From contig NW_026848140.1 of the NCBI RefSeq assembly GCF_030411735.1, positions 682,001 to 746,000 of the forward strand: DNA of 64,000 nt, written 5' to 3'. This stretch comes from Phialemonium atrogriseum. Taxonomy: Eukaryota; Ascomycota; Sordariomycetes; Cephalothecales; Cephalothecaceae. The translations under genes and the position numbers were made by a program. The notes beneath the pieces are model-generated. The model was not told the origin of the DNA. It worked only from the letters and a program-made list of their open reading frames with translations, and searched no databases. Every line of letters starts with the position of its first letter. Position 1 is the first letter of the stretch. Of this stretch, positions 35,314 to 47,264 are shown one piece after another.

Positions 35314-38300
35314 TGCTATGTCGTGACCACGAGAGCCCGCCTGAAGGATCGAGAGAGGGAGTCCAAAGTCTAGGTTCTCCTGCCAGATATCGCGGGCCAA
35401 GGGAGATATTTATATGTCTTTAGTACGACCCCTGACTCGAGAGGCCAGTCAAATCCGACTTTGAATTGGTACGGAGAGACAGAGAACGGACACCATCCCA
35501 GAGCAACTTCTGACGGGCTTCATGCTGTCGTCTATCTAGCGACACACCGCCTATGGTTTTATCTGAGCCACAGCAGCACAATGCACTCACTCACACACAC
35601 ACACACACACACGCACATGTTGTAAGCATTATCCGTGTATGTCAAATGGTGCAAGTGGTTCCCATATGCCGCTCAAGGTCGTCAATCTCACTGGCCCACT
35701 GGCTGGAGGGGTCATGTCCGCCTCACTTTTTTTTCTCGCCCTATCCTGGCAATCCTGTTCTCGTTTGGAGCCACCCGGATTTTCCCACCACACTTCGACG
35801 TATCCGGGCATCCACAGAAGCGCCCAGTCCCAAGTCCGACAACAATCTCATCTTTCACTACATTGGACACGTATAATATCGCCGTTCTTCCTTTTTCCCG
35901 TGTCCAATGACCCGATTGATATGCAGGCCATAGGCTAGCGGATGGTATTTCGCGGAGGATCTGGCGGGAAGTTAGTAGGGCCGTGGTTGAACAAGCTTAT
36001 CACTCGGCAAGGCAGGTTACCTTCCAAGCTACTGTACGATCTCTGGCGAGATTCGGCGGTTGCGTAGCGGCGTATGCCCGGGGGTCCCGCACTCGGGCCA
36101 CAATCTCATCACTGTCACGCTCCTCCCTATTTCGGTCCCCAAGTCCTTGGGTATCCCCCAGCGAAGCGGACTGTCGATCCCTTCGTCCCTGTGGAGGAAA
36201 CCGATGCCATTTCAGGCGTTGAATAGCTCGACAGTGGCGAAATTTTGTCCCACATCCAAGCCCTGCTTCCGTCACACGCTCAAGTGTGCTTGCCCGAGAC
36301 CGGGTCTCCATACGGAAAAAGCTGTTCCTACCATGGGGTCCAGGCCTGGCACGCGCATGCCCCATACCCCTGTCGCTTTCGCCTCAGGCGCCGATCACCT
36401 GCGCCCAAGACAAGAAAGCAAACAAAAAGGGGAAAGTGAGTTGAAATCGAAAATGCACAGGCACGCGGCTTTTAGCCCTGCTGCCTCTCCTTGATCGACA
36501 GTCGTTACCCCAAGCCTAGCGGTTGGGTGTGTCCTCTCCTCCACACCAAAGCAGAAGTGCAAGTGCAAGTCACTAGCTGTCCGTCCTAGGCACAATCACA
36601 ACGAGCTTGGGTTCAGTTGGGCGGGAGGAACCAACTCGACTTCCTACCAGGTTGATCCGCATGAGAAGAGCCTCCCCTACGCCGGTTCGGAACGCTCCTC
36701 CTCTCGCGGCTAGATCTTCTGGGCAACACCTTTTCCCTCCGCTGGGCTGAGGCGGGTGCCAGAGATTGAGCAGAGTCGCATCCTAGGGTAACCCACAGAT
36801 GTGTCCATTACAGCCTCATTCCCTCGGCTTTTACGGTTTCCTTTTTGAGCCAGATCTAAGTCCTTGATTGGTGTGGGTATCCATCCCTGCTGGGCGAATG
36901 TCTGACCCCAACCTCACACGGTTAATGCTACTGTACTCTCGCGTCAGGGTGGACTGGGGAGGTGTACTGGGATGTTCATCCCCAGTCATGTTATGCAGAT
37001 CATTGGGTTCTTCTGGCCGTTGGTGCAGCGCGCCCCTTTTCCCCCGGGGTTTGTATTGTTAAACGTAAGTGAGGCGAGCTTAAGTATCGAACTGTTCCTG
37101 CTTGGAGTGGCTCTTCTTACCATGAATGACAATTATGTTGGAAGCAATGTGAAGAAACAGCTTCAACTTTAAGCGCCCCTGACCTATGCTGCTTAGAGGA
37201 TGAGGCTTATGCCAAGGTTATCCCATATATATCCATGACCTCTCGTATCTGGCGGTGCCTCTGCTAGGTCGTTTACCTTGGAACTGGGCATCCCAGCTAG
37301 GAGAGCAGCCAGCACTGGGACCCCCGCAACCCAGCTGTATGTTCGACAGAGTTAGGACGCCATGTGCAAGATTTATTGGTCGTCTTCGTGAAAATGGGGC
37401 TTACAAGAAGCAGGAGTGTGGAGCTTTCTGTCCTCGGTCGGGGTACATATCACATTGGCTTCATGCCGGACAAGTTTCAAACGGAGCATGTCCATGTCAT
37501 TTTGGAAACTGACATTTCTCCAACACTGTCGTAACTAGCTTGCCTGCTTTGCTGTTGAGTTAAGGCGTCTATCTTCACGTAGGCCTCGCCCTACACTTGG
37601 AATGGCCATCCTCTGCGCTAGACCCGTCACAATCCTGGCAGGCGTATGCCAGATTTGTGTGGCTATGGCGCCTACAATGTTCGTCACATGGTGATCGCCT
37701 CGAATGAACCGTTCATGCTGAGGACAGGCAATGTCTGAGTGATATGGTAGAGACCTGGAATGACTGCCACAGAGGCTAGACTGGAGGACCGCCCATTCCC
37801 AGCCAACAGAAGGAACCTAGCTTAGTATGAGACCTTGATCTCTAAGAGGAAGGGCCCGAGGAAAGTCTGTTCTTAACTCAGGACCGCTACTCAGATTTCC
37901 CCGGGGCTCATCTCCATGTTATCTTAAAGTACCGACAATCACATTTAGGTAGTCCAAATTGCACTCATTCCTTGCCCTGAGTGTCGCTATAGCATTTGGT
38001 AATACTCCTGGTTGTCCTCAACGGCAGGCTTTACATCGTCACAGATGACCACGGCTGGGAGTACTGCTTGGGAAAGCGGTTCTTTGCTGTATGTGGACAG
38101 CCACGCCGGGCTTTCCTCAACGCCCCGGTAAACAAAAAGAGGCTCATTACTCTCCTTCACCGGGGCCAGACTCTCAGACATTTACGTGGATAACAAAAAC
38201 GTTGGAGTAGGCTATTCTCGCCCGGCATCCACTGGATCACGGAGGTACGGGGCCAAGTCGTGCCCGAGCAGGATGAATATATATATTCTGGGCTCAAGGC

Positions 38301-39619
38301 CCCCTCGCCAGCGTCTCACCGTCAACTCGAAACTGCAATGGGGCCATGTAAGTAACCGGGCAAACAAACGAACATCTTATGGCCCCCTTCAGAAGCGAAA
38401 TGGGGCAGCACCACATATGGGCGCGAATATGGACCCTCCCAAGCAACGCCCGCCAGCATCAACCAGAAAGCCACCGTTCCATCCGCAACCAATCTCGAGA
38501 AACCCGCCCTGGACAGGCAGTAGGACACGCGGTTGGTGCAGCGGCGGTGGCGTGTATGGGGGTGGCACCGGCGGGAAGAGGTGCGGTTATACCAACAAAG
38601 GGGGAAGGTCAGTCATACCCGATGGTCTCTCTCGGAATAGACCACAACAGCAGCGGTGGTAGAGGACTGGAGAATAAGTCTCCCGAGAGGGAACAACGTC
38701 GTCTTTACGCAGCTTCCCACGCGAGGGAGCGGGAAATCCCGCAGGGAGATTGGGGAGAACACCTGTCGTAAGCCCCCATCCGACCCGACCAAGTTCCATC
38801 CATCCATGTCAGAGACCGGTTTATTTCCTGCTCAAGATGGGCACCATGAAGTACCTCGGGTCTGCTCAGGTGGAACATCCGGGCGCAGAAATAGGGAAGG
38901 AAAAACATAGGATGGCGTTCAAATTTATTCAACTGGGTGAGGTAACATGGAATTATCCCTCCCCCCCGACAGGCTCCCCTCCAAGCAGCGTGCCTTCCCC
39001 TACGAACTGGCTTGCGCGTCTCGTGGGAGTACCTACCTAGGTACTTACTTACTTAAGTGATCCTAATCTTTTCTGCTTTGCCCCCGCCCGAACAAACACT
39101 CATAAGCCCTCGCGGTTCGTGGCACCCTCGCCTCACAAGCTGCGTCACCCCATAGGAGAGAGGCAACGCAATGCCAGGCAGGCAGTCCGTAAATCCCCGC
39201 CCAGGCCTCAAAATTAGCCAAGCTAGCAGCTTCTAGTAGGAGGGAAGGAATGTTCCGTATAGTGTCTATAGAAGAGGGAGAGGGAAAAAGGTACATCGAT
39301 GTCCCCCAACCCGCAAAAGCAAAGCACCCGTTACTCCCCCGTTCCGAAACTCCGTACCCATGTGCCCCCGGAAGAAGGATTTTTTTTTTTTTTTTGAACA
39401 GCCACATGGCAAGTACGGGCCCAGGAGATGATGTCCAGTCCCCGTGGCTCCAACGAGACAAACATGGTGGTGCCTAGACCCACAAGCAACCTGCCACCCC
39501 TGAAACGGGGGCAGTGGACCTACGAGGAATCGAACGAGACTCTCACCCCCCACCTCCTCCCCGGGGTCTGATATCGGATCACCGGATCACTAGTTAAGTC
39601 ACTAGTTGAGCATCATCCC
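35314..39619. other. Gene-free stretch, 4.3 kb
   Basis: No frame here resembles a protein family and none can be spliced into one with confidence. It contains a CA microsatellite (35592-35612), a T-run near 39380-39396 and TACCTAGGTA words near 39031-39045. It separates the 131-aa gene from RAD52 and could hide a non-coding RNA or decayed sequence. Confidence 0.45.
35592..35612. repeat. CA microsatellite
   Basis: About ten CA units in non-coding sequence. Confidence 0.95.
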
Positions 39620-41498
39620 TTAGGCCATCTTCTGTCTCTTCGCATCCGGTCCACCAGGTCCCATCGCCCCCGCCCCGGCCGCCTGGCCAGGGTTATTCTT
39701 ATTATTATTCGACACGTCCGCCAGTGGCGCCCTGGCGGCCCCGGGACCACCACCGGGCCCGGCGCCCTCGCCCGGGAGCTGCCGCTTGTGGATGATGGTG
39801 GGCGGGCGATACTGCCCGCGGTTAGCCAGGGGGCTGCCCGGCCCGCCACCCGGCGCGCCGATCCGCCGCGCGTGGTCGAGCTGCGGGTTGATGACGTTGC
39901 CCCTCCCGGCTGCCGGCTGCGGCGGGGCGGGGCCGGAGGCGCACCCCACCATGCCGGCCCCGGCCCCAGCTCCGGCTGTGGGTGCGGCTCCTGTGGCGGG
40001 GCCGGCTGCTGTGCTACCGCCGGACTGGGTCGAGGACGGGGCGACGTGCTGGCCATTCCTGGCGACGGGTTTGGACTTTGTGTGGTCGATCCCGGGGGTC
40101 TTGCGGATCGAGGGGCTTTCGGCGCGCGGGTTGAAGATCTGACCTGCCTGCGGCACAACCTGGCCGCTGTTGAGTGACTCCTCGGGTAGCTGGCTCACGG
40201 CACGGGCGGAGAAGAAGCCAACCACCTCCCCCCCACCTGCTCCGGGTACACTCGGTCCTGGAGGCTTGGGCGGCGTCTGGTGGGGATGGCCGTTCTGGTT
40301 GGGTCCGTGGCTGGTGTAATTGCCGTTCTGGTGAGGCTGGGGTCGATTTTGCTGGAATTGTTGCTGTTGAGGTCGAGATCCGCTATGGCCCGGCTGATTC
40401 TGTCCTCCACTAAATTGGCCACGGGGAGTGGGTTGATTCGGAGTTTGAGGTTGTCTATTATAAGTGCTTCCCGCTGAGACGGATCTCGCCAGAGGTCGCG
40501 ACGGCGGTTGCATAGATGGAGCGTTAACCGCTTGTTGATTTGGAGTCTTCTCGTTTGAGGAGGTCTGGACGGAGTTTGCAAGCGTAATTTCATCAGGGTG
40601 ATCGTCTTCGGTGACACAGAAATCTACTTCGTCAAACTCTAGGGCATTTGTCAGTTCTAGCAGGCAGAGACAGATATGTCGGACCAACATACCTCCAAAT
40701 ATGTCTTCGAATGAATCACTTGCTGTTCCATAAAGTCAGCACGTACTCTATCCGTAGGACAGATAGTTTCTCACACTTGGCTTGAGACACATCTGCATCC
40801 GCTTTGAGTGCCTCGATTCTCGCCGCCTCGGCCTGTTCCTTCTTGATAAAATCCGCATGTCGATGCAGACCAGTTTCGTTAAACTTGGTCGGCTCGACCT
40901 TCATTTTAGTCACCTTGGCGAGGTAGGTCTTGTCATAGATGCAGTTACCCAGGACGTTTCCGAAGTTCCTCAACGTCCTCTTCAGCGCATCCGTGGTCCC
41001 CTCCTTCTTTGCCTTCTCAAACGCCGCCGCCTTCCCCTTGCAGTTCTCAATGTGCCCGTACCCGATGTCCTCGTGGAAGGTCCCGTCCCGCAGCGTGACC
41101 CGCACGATGACCGACAGGCCCAGGCTGATCTTCATGGTCTGGGGGTTCTCGTCGACAAAGTCCACCTGGATGTTCTGGATGCTGGACGACCACCCGTTGA
41201 ACCCAAAGACCTCGTTGGCCAGGGCGATGCACTTCTCCGCCGCGATGTAGTGCACCTTCTGGCCTGAGGGGCCGGCCCGCGCCGAGATGTATTCAGGTCC
41301 GAGCTGTTTCTCGAGTCGGTTTTGGAGAATGGAGACCTCCTGGGCGGTGTATTCTGATATGCGCCTCTTAGGCTCCTCGAATGGGTTCGCAATGCTGACA
41401 TGCTGCTCGCCGGGGCTGGACAGACGAACATCAGATTAGTATGGCGTCGTGGCTGGAAGACGCGGTCGTAGAGACGGGATGTAAACATACTGAGGCAT
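39620..41498 (-). CDS. RAD52: Rad52 recombination mediator (mus-11 type)
   Basis: Four exons (41498-41491, 41415-40775, 40722-40693, 40638-39620) with introns of 75, 52 and 54 bp give 565 aa. The first exon is 8 nt (ATG CCT CA) and exon 3 is 30 nt. The strand-annealing domain fills roughly residues 20-200: EVSILQNRLEKQLGPEYIS, GGxKVHYIAAEKCIALANEVFGFNGWSS, GYGHIENCKGKAAAFEKAKKE, TDALKRTLRNFGN. The C-terminal half is Pro/Gln/Gly-rich and disordered, with FFSA (368-371) inside VVGFFSARAV as a plausible Rad51-binding FxxA motif, and a basic tail KRQKMA. Rad52 loads Rad51 on RPA-coated DNA and anneals single strands in homologous recombination. For intron 2 I chose GTGAGA..ACAG; GTGTGA..CAAG would also keep the frame and change two residues. 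Confidence 0.93.
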
Positions 41499-42956
41499 CT
41501 TGAGAGTGAACTGTACTTTGGTCTGTCATGAATCGATAGCAACCGGGCACCTACAAGATTAGGTAGGTAATTGCTCTGCCACTGAGGGATGAACTCGGGT
41601 TCGCGTTGCAATGGCCGAGATGTGGTCCTCCCAGGTAGCTGGGAGACAGACCGCGACGAAATCGCGTCGCGAAACAGGCAGTCACGTGGTATGGCGCAGA
41701 TGGACGCCACACCTTGGGTGTGGCTGGATTAACTTTACCTTTAACTCAGGAGCTGAATGGTGGGGCCAATGGAGCCCAATGGAATGGAATGTTTCCCCTC
41801 CTTCCACTCTGCCCCACCAGCCTGATGACCATATCTTCCATGTCTAGCATCGGTCACGCTGGCAACGGAATAAGGCGTTTAACAAGGCTGATTGGGAGGA
41901 AGAAACTCATGGTTATTGACTGGTGATAGTGATCAATAATCCTGCTTGTGTCTACCTTTTTAGCCTCACCCTTCCTTCATCTGATTGTCCGGTATACGGG
42001 TGCAACTGATGGTCTGTGTGCCTCCATGATTCATGAACTCGCTCATTGAACTTACTCATTATGCTGTCATCCGAGCGTGACAGTCGGGTAAATGCAGAAT
42101 AAACTCTTCTCAAGTTCAAGCCACGAGAAACAAAATCTTCTCAATCGGGCAACTCCCGTCGATCAATCTTCCGAATTCTCGGTCAAAGCAATGTCGATCA
42201 GGGGCCCCAGGTGCTTGATTTCCTTGAGGAGGACACAGAACCCGGAGTTTTGCTTGTGGTTCAGCCAGATTGCCAACTTTGAGGGAGAGCTCTTGCAAGG
42301 TAGGAGCCTGGAGTTGATTTGTTCTTACATATTCTTGCAGGCGGCTGTACTTGGGCTTGGTTACGCATCATATCGTACTGTTTGATGATTGTCTATCCCG
42401 GTCTTGCTTGGCAACTGGGGTAGAAAACCGAATTCCTAGAGTACTATAGTAAAATGACCCTGCCATTTGATAACAAACAACAACCAAGGGCCGTGCGTAT
42501 CCCAGTTCACAATGCGAGAACTAGGAGTAAAAATCCAGAGCACCTTGAGCTCCATTTCAAGAGTTTCCGAACAATTCGGCTGTCGTGCCATCCATATGCT
42601 CCTTGACTAGGTACGTGTATGTACTGTAGCGAAAAAAGAAGAGAAAACGAGAGGCGTGTGAGAGAAAATGCGACTGCCAAATGGCATCTGATGACAAGAC
42701 CACCATGGAAAGAAACAACCCAATGCCCCAGAGCACGATGTCGAATCTCAAAGATCGGAAATGAGAGAAAGGAAGGAGATACCAATATGGGATATCATCA
42801 TTAACAAAACGCCGCGTTGACATGTGCCCGAGTTCCAAAGTCTATGCAAGCCATCCGATGCCCGAAAGAAATAAGAAGGTCGTTTCTGCGTCCGCTGTGT
42901 CCCAGCAGTGGTCGATCCGTATGACGCGTCAGGAGACGGCGACTATTACCTTGGCC
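41499..42956. other. Intergenic stretch, RAD52 promoter side
   Basis: This holds the RAD52 upstream region and the 3' side of STS1. No gene-like frame was seen. Confidence 0.5.
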
Positions 42957-44008
42957 CTACCAGGGGCCAACTCTGACGGGTGAGCCGTAGGTGCCGTTCA
43001 TGAGTTGGTTCAGGATCGAATTCTGTTCCGAGAGCCCGCCTGTCGAACTGTTCTGGTTCGAGTTGGCCCATCCAGCGTTTGTCATCGCATTCATCGCTGC
43101 CTCCAACTTTCCTCCGGACTGCTGGTGGTGTTTTGCCAATATCTGGTCCCATCCGCCAGTGTGTAGAGCGAATCCCCCACCTCTCTTGGCAGCTTCCGTA
43201 ATAACCAATGCCCAAGCTCTCGAAATCTCGTCATATGAATTCTCTTTATGATATCGGTATGACTGACTCTCCCAGTCTGGTAGCCCGTGGATCAGTTTGG
43301 TGGCACCATCCAGATACTGCAGCGAGACATTCGTCTGGTTCTCGGTCGGGGGAAGATACTGTGGAGTAAAATCGGAGACGGCGTCGATGAGCGCTATCAA
43401 CGGTTGCTTGACTCGGTAGTAGGTGTAGTCGGAGCTGGATTGGCCGTACGGTACGGCCGCGCGTAGCCTGTCCTGGTATTCCCCAAGAAGCTGAAGAGCC
43501 GAAGCAACTGACGGTCGGGGAGCCCCGTTGACAACTTCCTGGCCGATATCTGCGTGTCGTTCACAGATGGTCTGAAGCACGGCCCGTAGCTGCGTGTTGT
43601 CGAGGGTTTCTAGCAATCGTGGAAGGGACAGTGGTCGGCCGGCCAAATCATTCGCTGCCCGGACTTTCTTTGATGGTCTTGCGAGGTGCCTCGAGGAAAT
43701 TGCGGGCGAATTGTGGGGTGAGACAGACATCTCGTCGGCATCTTCTTCGGCTTTTCGTTTCCTGGATGACATGCTGTACGGCGATTCTGAGAGTGTTAGC
43801 TCGTCAGGCCAAACGCCTCATGGGCTACAGGAACCAAGACGCCAGGTGGAGTTCCGGCGAACATATAGAATGACCAGGGTATGGATTGAATGATGACGCC
43901 TGTGGCCATGCAAATAAATAGGGACTTACGAGATCGTCGGGGAGAGAGGCGGGCGGTTTCGTGCTGGTGAGGAAAGAGCGGTGGCTGAGGTGACAGCAAG
44001 ACGTTCAT
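42957..44008 (-). CDS. STS1: Sts1/Cut8, nuclear proteasome tethering factor
   Basis: Two exons, 44008-43930 and 43786-42957, with a 143-bp phase-1 intron, give 302 aa. The N-terminus MNVLLSPQPPLFPHQHETARLSPRRS is characteristic of filamentous-fungal members. It is followed by a basic patch (SSRKRKAEED, RPSKKVR) that probably serves as nuclear localisation signal. The Cut8 core follows: LPRLLETLDNTQLRAVLQTICERH, VKQPLIALIDAVSDFTPQYLPP, TKLIHGLPDW and YDEISRAWALVITEA. Sts1/Cut8 holds 26S proteasomes at the nucleus and links them to degradation of nuclear proteins and to mitosis; it is itself short-lived in yeasts. The C-terminus is Asn/Ser/Gly-rich. Reading only the second exon from its own ATG (43772) would lose the conserved N-terminus. 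Divergent from NOP13. Confidence 0.92.
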
Positions 44009-45071
44009 ATTGGCGGCAAAATGGTGTTTAACGAGCAACAGATAGGATGCAAGCCGATGGTCCCCTTGTTGCTCCTTCCCAAGGTTGACAAAGCGCAGCG
44101 ATGGAAGAGGTGGGAAAGAGGAGATGCAGTTGGGTGTGTTTGGATGGAAGAAGAGGAAAAGAGGAGGTTCTGGTGCTTGCGTTGGCGCTGGCGCAGGCAC
44201 CTCGTTGCTGAGGCAAGAACAAATGCACCCCACCCAAATCCAATCGAGGCTAGCCTGGGGTGTGCGTTGTGTGATGTTTTGTGTGTCTCTGGATGGATGG
44301 AGGTGGTTCGGTCGGATAATGTGTGTTGCCAGGTTTCCGTGGCACACTTTTCTGCAGGCTGCCTGTATTGTTACTTGGTCACCGTCAACCTTGGGAAACA
44401 AAGCGGTCAAGGACTCGGGTGCTGGAGCGGGATAAAACAACAGCGAGTTGGAGCTGGAGTTGGGGAGAAGGGCAAAGGAAATTGTTAGGATTGGTTGTCT
44501 GGCACGTGAGGAAATCCGACGAAGCGGGCCTTGGCAATTGGGGCCCAATGCGGGACTCCTTATGGAATAATTCCCGTGATTAGGTACCTAAAAGTATCCT
44601 GGGAAACACCACCCTGATACCGCGGCTCTCTACCTATACAGTACCTACCACAGTAGTATCCACGTCAGCGTCCCACTGGGGGGTTTTGAAAGTCTACGCA
44701 TCCGACTTGCCAGACTGAATACCTATTGGCTGCCTAGGTACCTACCGAAGGTAAACAATAACTTGTACCACAGTAAGTACGGATACGAACCTAACCTTAA
44801 AGATGAGGTCACGCAGGCAGATTAGATAGGTAGACACGGTACGGATTAGAGTACATAGGACAAAATAAAGTATGTATTGTACTTTCTGCCCCGCACCCCT
44901 GCTCCTTATCGCTTATCAGACCGGATACGGCTTCAAGAAAAATTTCGCCTGCACCAATTGCTTGAGGGAGTTATAAGATAAAAAGGGCGGTTTAGACTCA
45001 CCCGGCCTTGTCTTTGGTCTAGATTATACCTTTTTAACCAAGGCCGGCATCTGCACCCAATTCAGCAGACC
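44009..45071. promoter_or_regulatory. Divergent promoter region of STS1 and NOP13
   Basis: These 1,063 bp separate two divergent start codons. The right half is rich in TAGGTACCTA-type words (44581-44595, 44640-44660, 44730-44750). Confidence 0.5.
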
Positions 45072-46607
45072 ATGTCTATCCAACACTCGGAGGACCCTCC
45101 CAGGGGAGGGGACGCCCCCTCGTCTCCCACCGCCTCCTCCAAGAAGCGCAAGGTCTCCCTCGGCGAGATCGAAGTCGACCTCACCCTCCCCGAGCCGCCC
45201 TCCAAGAAGGCCCGCCGCGCCCTGAAGAGGGGTAAATCCGACTCGACGAACCCCCCGGCCGCCGCCTCCGCCGACGCCGCCGCCGAAGCCGCTGCCAGCA
45301 AGAAGGCCGCCAGCAAGAAGAAGCCCACCTCGGCACACGGCGTCTGGATCGGCAACCTCCCCTTCACCGCCACCAAGGCCGACATACGCAAGTGGCTCAT
45401 TGACAACTCCGGCGGCTCCATCACCGACGACGCCATCACGCGGGTGTACGTGCCCACGACGAGGCCCGAAGCCGACAAGAAGAAGAAGCACGATAAGAAG
45501 AAGCCGAAAAAGAAGGGGGCCGAGGAGGTGGACGAGGACGAGGACGACAACGACGACGATGATGACGACGAAAAGTCGAAGACAAAGGCGGGGAACAAGG
45601 GCTTCGCCTACGTCGACTTCACCACCTACGCCACCACCGTCGCCGCCATCGCGCTATCCGAGACGTCGCTGGGCGGCCGCAAGCTCCTCATCAAAGACAG
45701 CAAGAACTACGAGGGCCGGCCCGCGCGGCCTGAGGGCGACGACGCGGGCAAGCAGCCCGACGTCGGGAAGAACGGTGCCTCCGCCGCCGGCGCCGGCGCC
45801 ACCACCGCCAACGGGGCGCCACAGTCCCGGTCGACCAAGGTCTTCGTGGGCAACCTCGGCTTCAAGGCCAGCGAGGACGAGCTCTGGGCCCACTTTGAGA
45901 AGTGCGGCCCCATCCGTTGGGTCAAGGTCGCCACCTTCGAGGACACGGGCAAGTGCAAGGGCTTCGCCTGGGTCAATTTCCAGGAGGCCGAGGCGGCCGC
46001 CTGGGCCGTCCAGGGGTTCGTCAGGATCCGGCAGACCGTCGACACGGTCGAGGACTTTATGGACGAGGAGGAGGGTGCCCGCGGCGGCAGCGGCGGCGAG
46101 GCCGAGCAGAAGGAGGAGGACGAGGAGGAGGAGCGGGAGGAGGGACAAGGAGTGGACGGACGCGGCGACGTCGACGGCGACGGCGAGAAGAAGAAGAAGC
46201 AGCAGGCCAGGGACAGGAAAGGCAGCAAGGGGGAGGGCCCGCCCCAGGCCCCCCGCAAGACCAAGACCCGGAAGTGGTGGGTCAACCAGCTGCACGGCCG
46301 GACGCTGAAGATCGAGCTGGCCGAGGACGACAAGGTGCGGTACAAGAAGCGCTTCGGCAAGGGCGGCGCCGGCGCCGCCGCTGCCGCTGCCAAGGCGCAG
46401 GGCTCCTCCCGCCCGGCAGCGGGGGCAGCAGCAGGGACCTCGGCCCCTTCGGAGCAGCAGGCGGTGGTTGGCGATGGCGGTTCGGCCAAGGAGCAAAGAG
46501 CCGAGAAGAAGGAGGTGGATCCTCTCAAGGTTCACCATGATATCAACGTTGCTCGGCTTACTGGCGCGATGGTGAAGTCTCAGGGTGTCAAGGTTACGTT
46601 CGACTGA
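45072..46607 (+). CDS. NOP13: Nop13-like nucleolar RNA-binding protein with two RRMs
   Basis: A single exon of 511 codons. Two RNA-recognition motifs are visible. RRM1 starts with GVWIGNLPFTATKADIRKWL (90-109) and its RNP1 strand is KGFAYVDFTTY (176-186); a Lys- then Asp-rich insertion at about 133-174 lies between. RRM2 starts KVFVGNLGFKASEDELWAHF (256-275) with RNP1 CKGFAWVNFQ (295-304); its last strand, GRTLKIELAED, comes after an insertion of about 80 residues (320-400). Basic, Ala-rich linkers and nuclear localisation-like runs (SSKKRK, SKKARRALKRGK) flank the domains. This layout fits yeast Nop13, a nucleolar and pre-60S-associated protein with no fully defined step; Nop12 is the nearest alternative. 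The ATG at 45072 is the first in frame, preceded by a short leader. Confidence 0.87.
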   Translation: MSIQHSEDPPRGGDAPSSPTASSKKRKVSLGEIEVDLTLPEPPSKKARRALKRGKSDSTNPPAAASADAAAEAAASKKAASKKKPTSAHGVWIGNLPFTATKADIRKWLIDNSGGSITDDAITRVYVPTTRPEADKKKKHDKKKPKKKGAEEVDEDEDDNDDDDDDEKSKTKAGNKGFAYVDFTTYATTVAAIALSETSLGGRKLLIKDSKNYEGRPARPEGDDAGKQPDVGKNGASAAGAGATTANGAPQSRSTKVFVGNLGFKASEDELWAHFEKCGPIRWVKVATFEDTGKCKGFAWVNFQEAEAAAWAVQGFVRIRQTVDTVEDFMDEEEGARGGSGGEAEQKEEDEEEEREEGQGVDGRGDVDGDGEKKKKQQARDRKGSKGEGPPQAPRKTKTRKWWVNQLHGRTLKIELAEDDKVRYKKRFGKGGAGAAAAAAKAQGSSRPAAGAAAGTSAPSEQQAVVGDGGSAKEQRAEKKEVDPLKVHHDINVARLTGAMVKSQGVKVTFD

Positions 46608-47264
46608 GGCGGTACTATTTTATGACGACGGGGGAATACCCAAGAGGCTGTCTGTCTATCGTTCATTTGGGAGAATCTACGTTTTATCACGGCGTGATCA
46701 GTGAAAAAGCGACTCAGGCTTCAGCAAACCATTACCCGTGTCACCCTGTTACCAGGACCGTAGCTAAGGTGCTAACTTACCATGAAAAAGCCTTTTCCGA
46801 ACTTCTAAAGGAAGCGAACTACTACAATCACATCCGCAAGCGCGTGGTACAGGTCATGGTGACAACCTCGCAAAGAACGATTCCCTAACCTAGGACCTAA
46901 CTAGACTCAATCTGACAATTTGTGGCCGGGTGGGACGGACGTGTGGTGCGCAACTCGGATAGTTCTGCCTTCCGCATGCTAGATTGCGGAGATCAACTCC
47001 GATGATCGCCGAGACCAATTCGGAAAAAAAAGACGTTGCAAAGCAAGATGTTCGTGAACCAGCCAGTAGCTAGGAAGGAAAGAAACCCAGAGCCCAAAGG
47101 AGAGGGGAAGAACTACAGCCAATACAGCTAGCATATGGGACTTGCCCGTGATGACGACCCGGCCCCTTGCCATATCCTATGACACCTCATGTTCAGGGGT
47201 GGAAAACCCGTGTAATGCCGTACGCCAGTTGGGTTTTTAGGAAGTTGGAAGTTGCGCACGCCTC
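46608..47264. other. Convergent intergenic stretch
   Basis: 3' sides of NOP13 (+) and NBR1 (-). The open frame 46622-46888 starts 15 bp after the NOP13 stop and has no family resemblance. Confidence 0.5.

Noticed and set aside
39515..39540. tRNA-like T-arm (GAGGAATCGAACG on the plus strand)
   Set aside because: The flanks do not form a T stem, and no anticodon or acceptor stem could be paired.
45654..46538. Minus-strand frames of 273 and 294 codons
   Set aside because: Antisense of the NOP13-like gene, Leu/Ala/Gly-rich without recognisable domain.
46622..46888. 88-codon frame just after NOP13
   Set aside because: Starts in the likely 3' UTR, no homologous pattern.
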